21,852 nt of DNA from an uncultured Collinsella sp. (GTDB lineage Bacteria > Actinomycetota > Coriobacteriia > Coriobacteriales > Coriobacteriaceae), in the NCBI GenBank assembly GCA_900541785.1, contig UQKY01000038.1, positions 1 through 21,852 on the forward strand, read 5' to 3'. The notes under the pieces were generated by a model. The model did not search any database. It saw nothing but the letters and a program-made list of their open reading frames with translations, and was not told the origin of the DNA. This document shows, piece after piece, positions 21,271-21,852 of the stretch. A program made the translations under genes and the position numbers. Each line of letters begins with the position of its first letter. The stretch's first letter is position 1.

Positions 21271-21852
21271 CTTATAGCCATTGGGTGTTCCTATAGTTTT
21301 GTCAACCGTCGGGGCTACTCCCGGTAGGGCACCCGGTCGCGCATCACGGCGTATATCGCCCTGAGCCGCTTCCTCGCGACGGCCTTGAGCGCCCGCCCGT
21401 GCCCCATGCCCCGCGCCCTGCAGGCCCGGTAGTACTCGCCGTAGCGCCCCGAGGACCTCACCAGGCTGTTGCACGAGAAGATCAGCAGGGACTTGAGCCT
21501 CGCGTCGCCGCGCCTGGACGCCCTGACCGACCTCACCGACGTGCCGGAGCTCCTCACCCTCGGGGCTATGCCGCAGTACGAGGCCAGGTGGTCGTGGTCC
21601 GGGAACCTCCCGATGTCGACCGACACCGCGAGCTGCGCCGCGGTCCTCGGGCCGATGCCGGGCACGGTGAGCAGGCACGCGTAGGTCTCGTCGCCCTCGA
21701 GCAGCGCCGCCGTCTCGGCCTCGAGGGCCCCGGCCTCGTCGAGGGCCTCCGATATCCGGGCGGCCAGGAACCTGACCTGCCTGTTCTCGGCCTCGACGAG
21801 CGCCGGCGGGGGCGCGGTGGAGGCGGCCGCGGCCTCCCCGGCGGCCTCGGCC
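21271..21852 (-). mobile_element. IS110-family insertion sequence, partial (runs off the window edge)
   Basis: The transposase gene at 21315 defines the element. IS110 elements lack terminal inverted repeats, so the boundary cannot be read directly; it must lie between the palindrome end at 21270 and the stop at 21315. The tract 21271-21314 is non-coding and markedly less GC-rich than the transposase gene up to about 21300. Confidence 0.6.
21315..21852 (-). CDS. IS110-family transposase, C-terminal part (5' end beyond window)
   Basis: The frame is open from the window edge to TAG-type termination at 21315, giving about 178 residues. The first about 55 residues form an Ala/Glu-rich helical linker; then comes the Transposase_20 domain, starting TVPGIGPRTAAQLAVSV. 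The segment LASYCGIAPRVRSSGTSVR and the following SRRGDARLKSLL hold the conserved serine region used by IS110 recombinases. The C-terminal GMGHGRALKAVARKRLRAIY is also typical. The catalytic DEDD RuvC-like domain lies outside the window. IS110 enzymes act with a bridge RNA encoded in the element's non-coding end. Codon use is extremely GC-rich, more so than the neighbours, consistent with acquisition. No frameshift is seen in the visible part. Confidence 0.9.
   Translation of the reverse strand, partial: AEAAGEAAAASTAPPPALVEAENRQVRFLAARISEALDEAGALEAETAALLEGDETYACLLTVPGIGPRTAAQLAVSVDIGRFPDHDHLASYCGIAPRVRSSGTSVRSVRASRRGDARLKSLLIFSCNSLVRSSGRYGEYYRACRARGMGHGRALKAVARKRLRAIYAVMRDRVPYRE

Noticed and set aside
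21262..21678. Alternative minus-strand frame overlapping the IS110 gene
   Set aside because: It is a shifted shadow; the frame ending at 21315 carries the complete Transposase_20 signature and stays open to the window edge.

Overview
The window is high-GC, gene-dense bacterial chromosome. Gene content and protein style (PTS sugar operon, family II pyrophosphatase, class Ic aspartate aminotransferase, Tat genes beside hypAB, archaeal-like topoisomerase I with a lysine tail, GC-rich codon use) suggest a gut Coriobacteriia member, most likely Collinsella or a close relative. This is inference from recognised protein families; no database was searched.

Layout. 1-1146: 3' end of a PcrA/UvrD helicase gene. 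1154-1405: two strong inverted repeats between convergent genes. 1430-3156 (minus): manA and a GntR/UTRA regulator. 3157-3459: divergent control region with a promoter, TTACTTTTA-type repeats and a large leader inverted repeat. 3460-7130: beta-glucoside operon of a GH1 6-phospho-beta-glucosidase, PTS EIIC, EIIB and EIIA, closed by an intrinsic terminator. 7372-8325: ROK glucokinase. 8492-9415: Mn-dependent pyrophosphatase with a clear terminator. 9476-9683: structured nhaA leader with two hairpins, a possible pseudoknot and an intrinsic terminator. 9684-11042: NhaA antiporter. 11043-11373: non-coding, with three hairpins. 11374-11628 (minus): small orphan protein. 11778-13448: aspartate aminotransferase and a STAS protein. 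13601-18739: TatA/B, TatC, HypA, HypB and topoisomerase I, probably one transcription unit. 18903-19949 (minus): zinc-ribbon membrane protein. 20133-21206: Tat-type lipoprotein of the class A beta-lactamase fold. 21315 to the edge (minus): 3' part of an IS110-family transposase gene.

How the genes fit together. The regulator, PTS and GH1 enzyme form a cellobiose/beta-glucoside module: the PTS imports and phosphorylates the disaccharide, the GH1 enzyme splits it into glucose 6-phosphate and glucose, and the ROK kinase could recover the free glucose. ManA could feed mannose 6-phosphate into the same hexose phosphate pool. TatA/TatC and the nickel chaperones HypA/HypB point to maturation and export of a metalloenzyme such as a [NiFe] hydrogenase encoded elsewhere. 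The hydrolase at 20133 carries both a twin-arginine motif and a lipobox, so it is a plausible local client of that Tat system.

The least explained material is non-coding: the nhaA leader, two 63-bp copies of one palindromic repeat (one next to the IS110 end), a second repeat family at 3338-3423 and 7279-7302, and a nested 30-bp inverted repeat after pcrA. No tRNA, rRNA or CRISPR array was seen.
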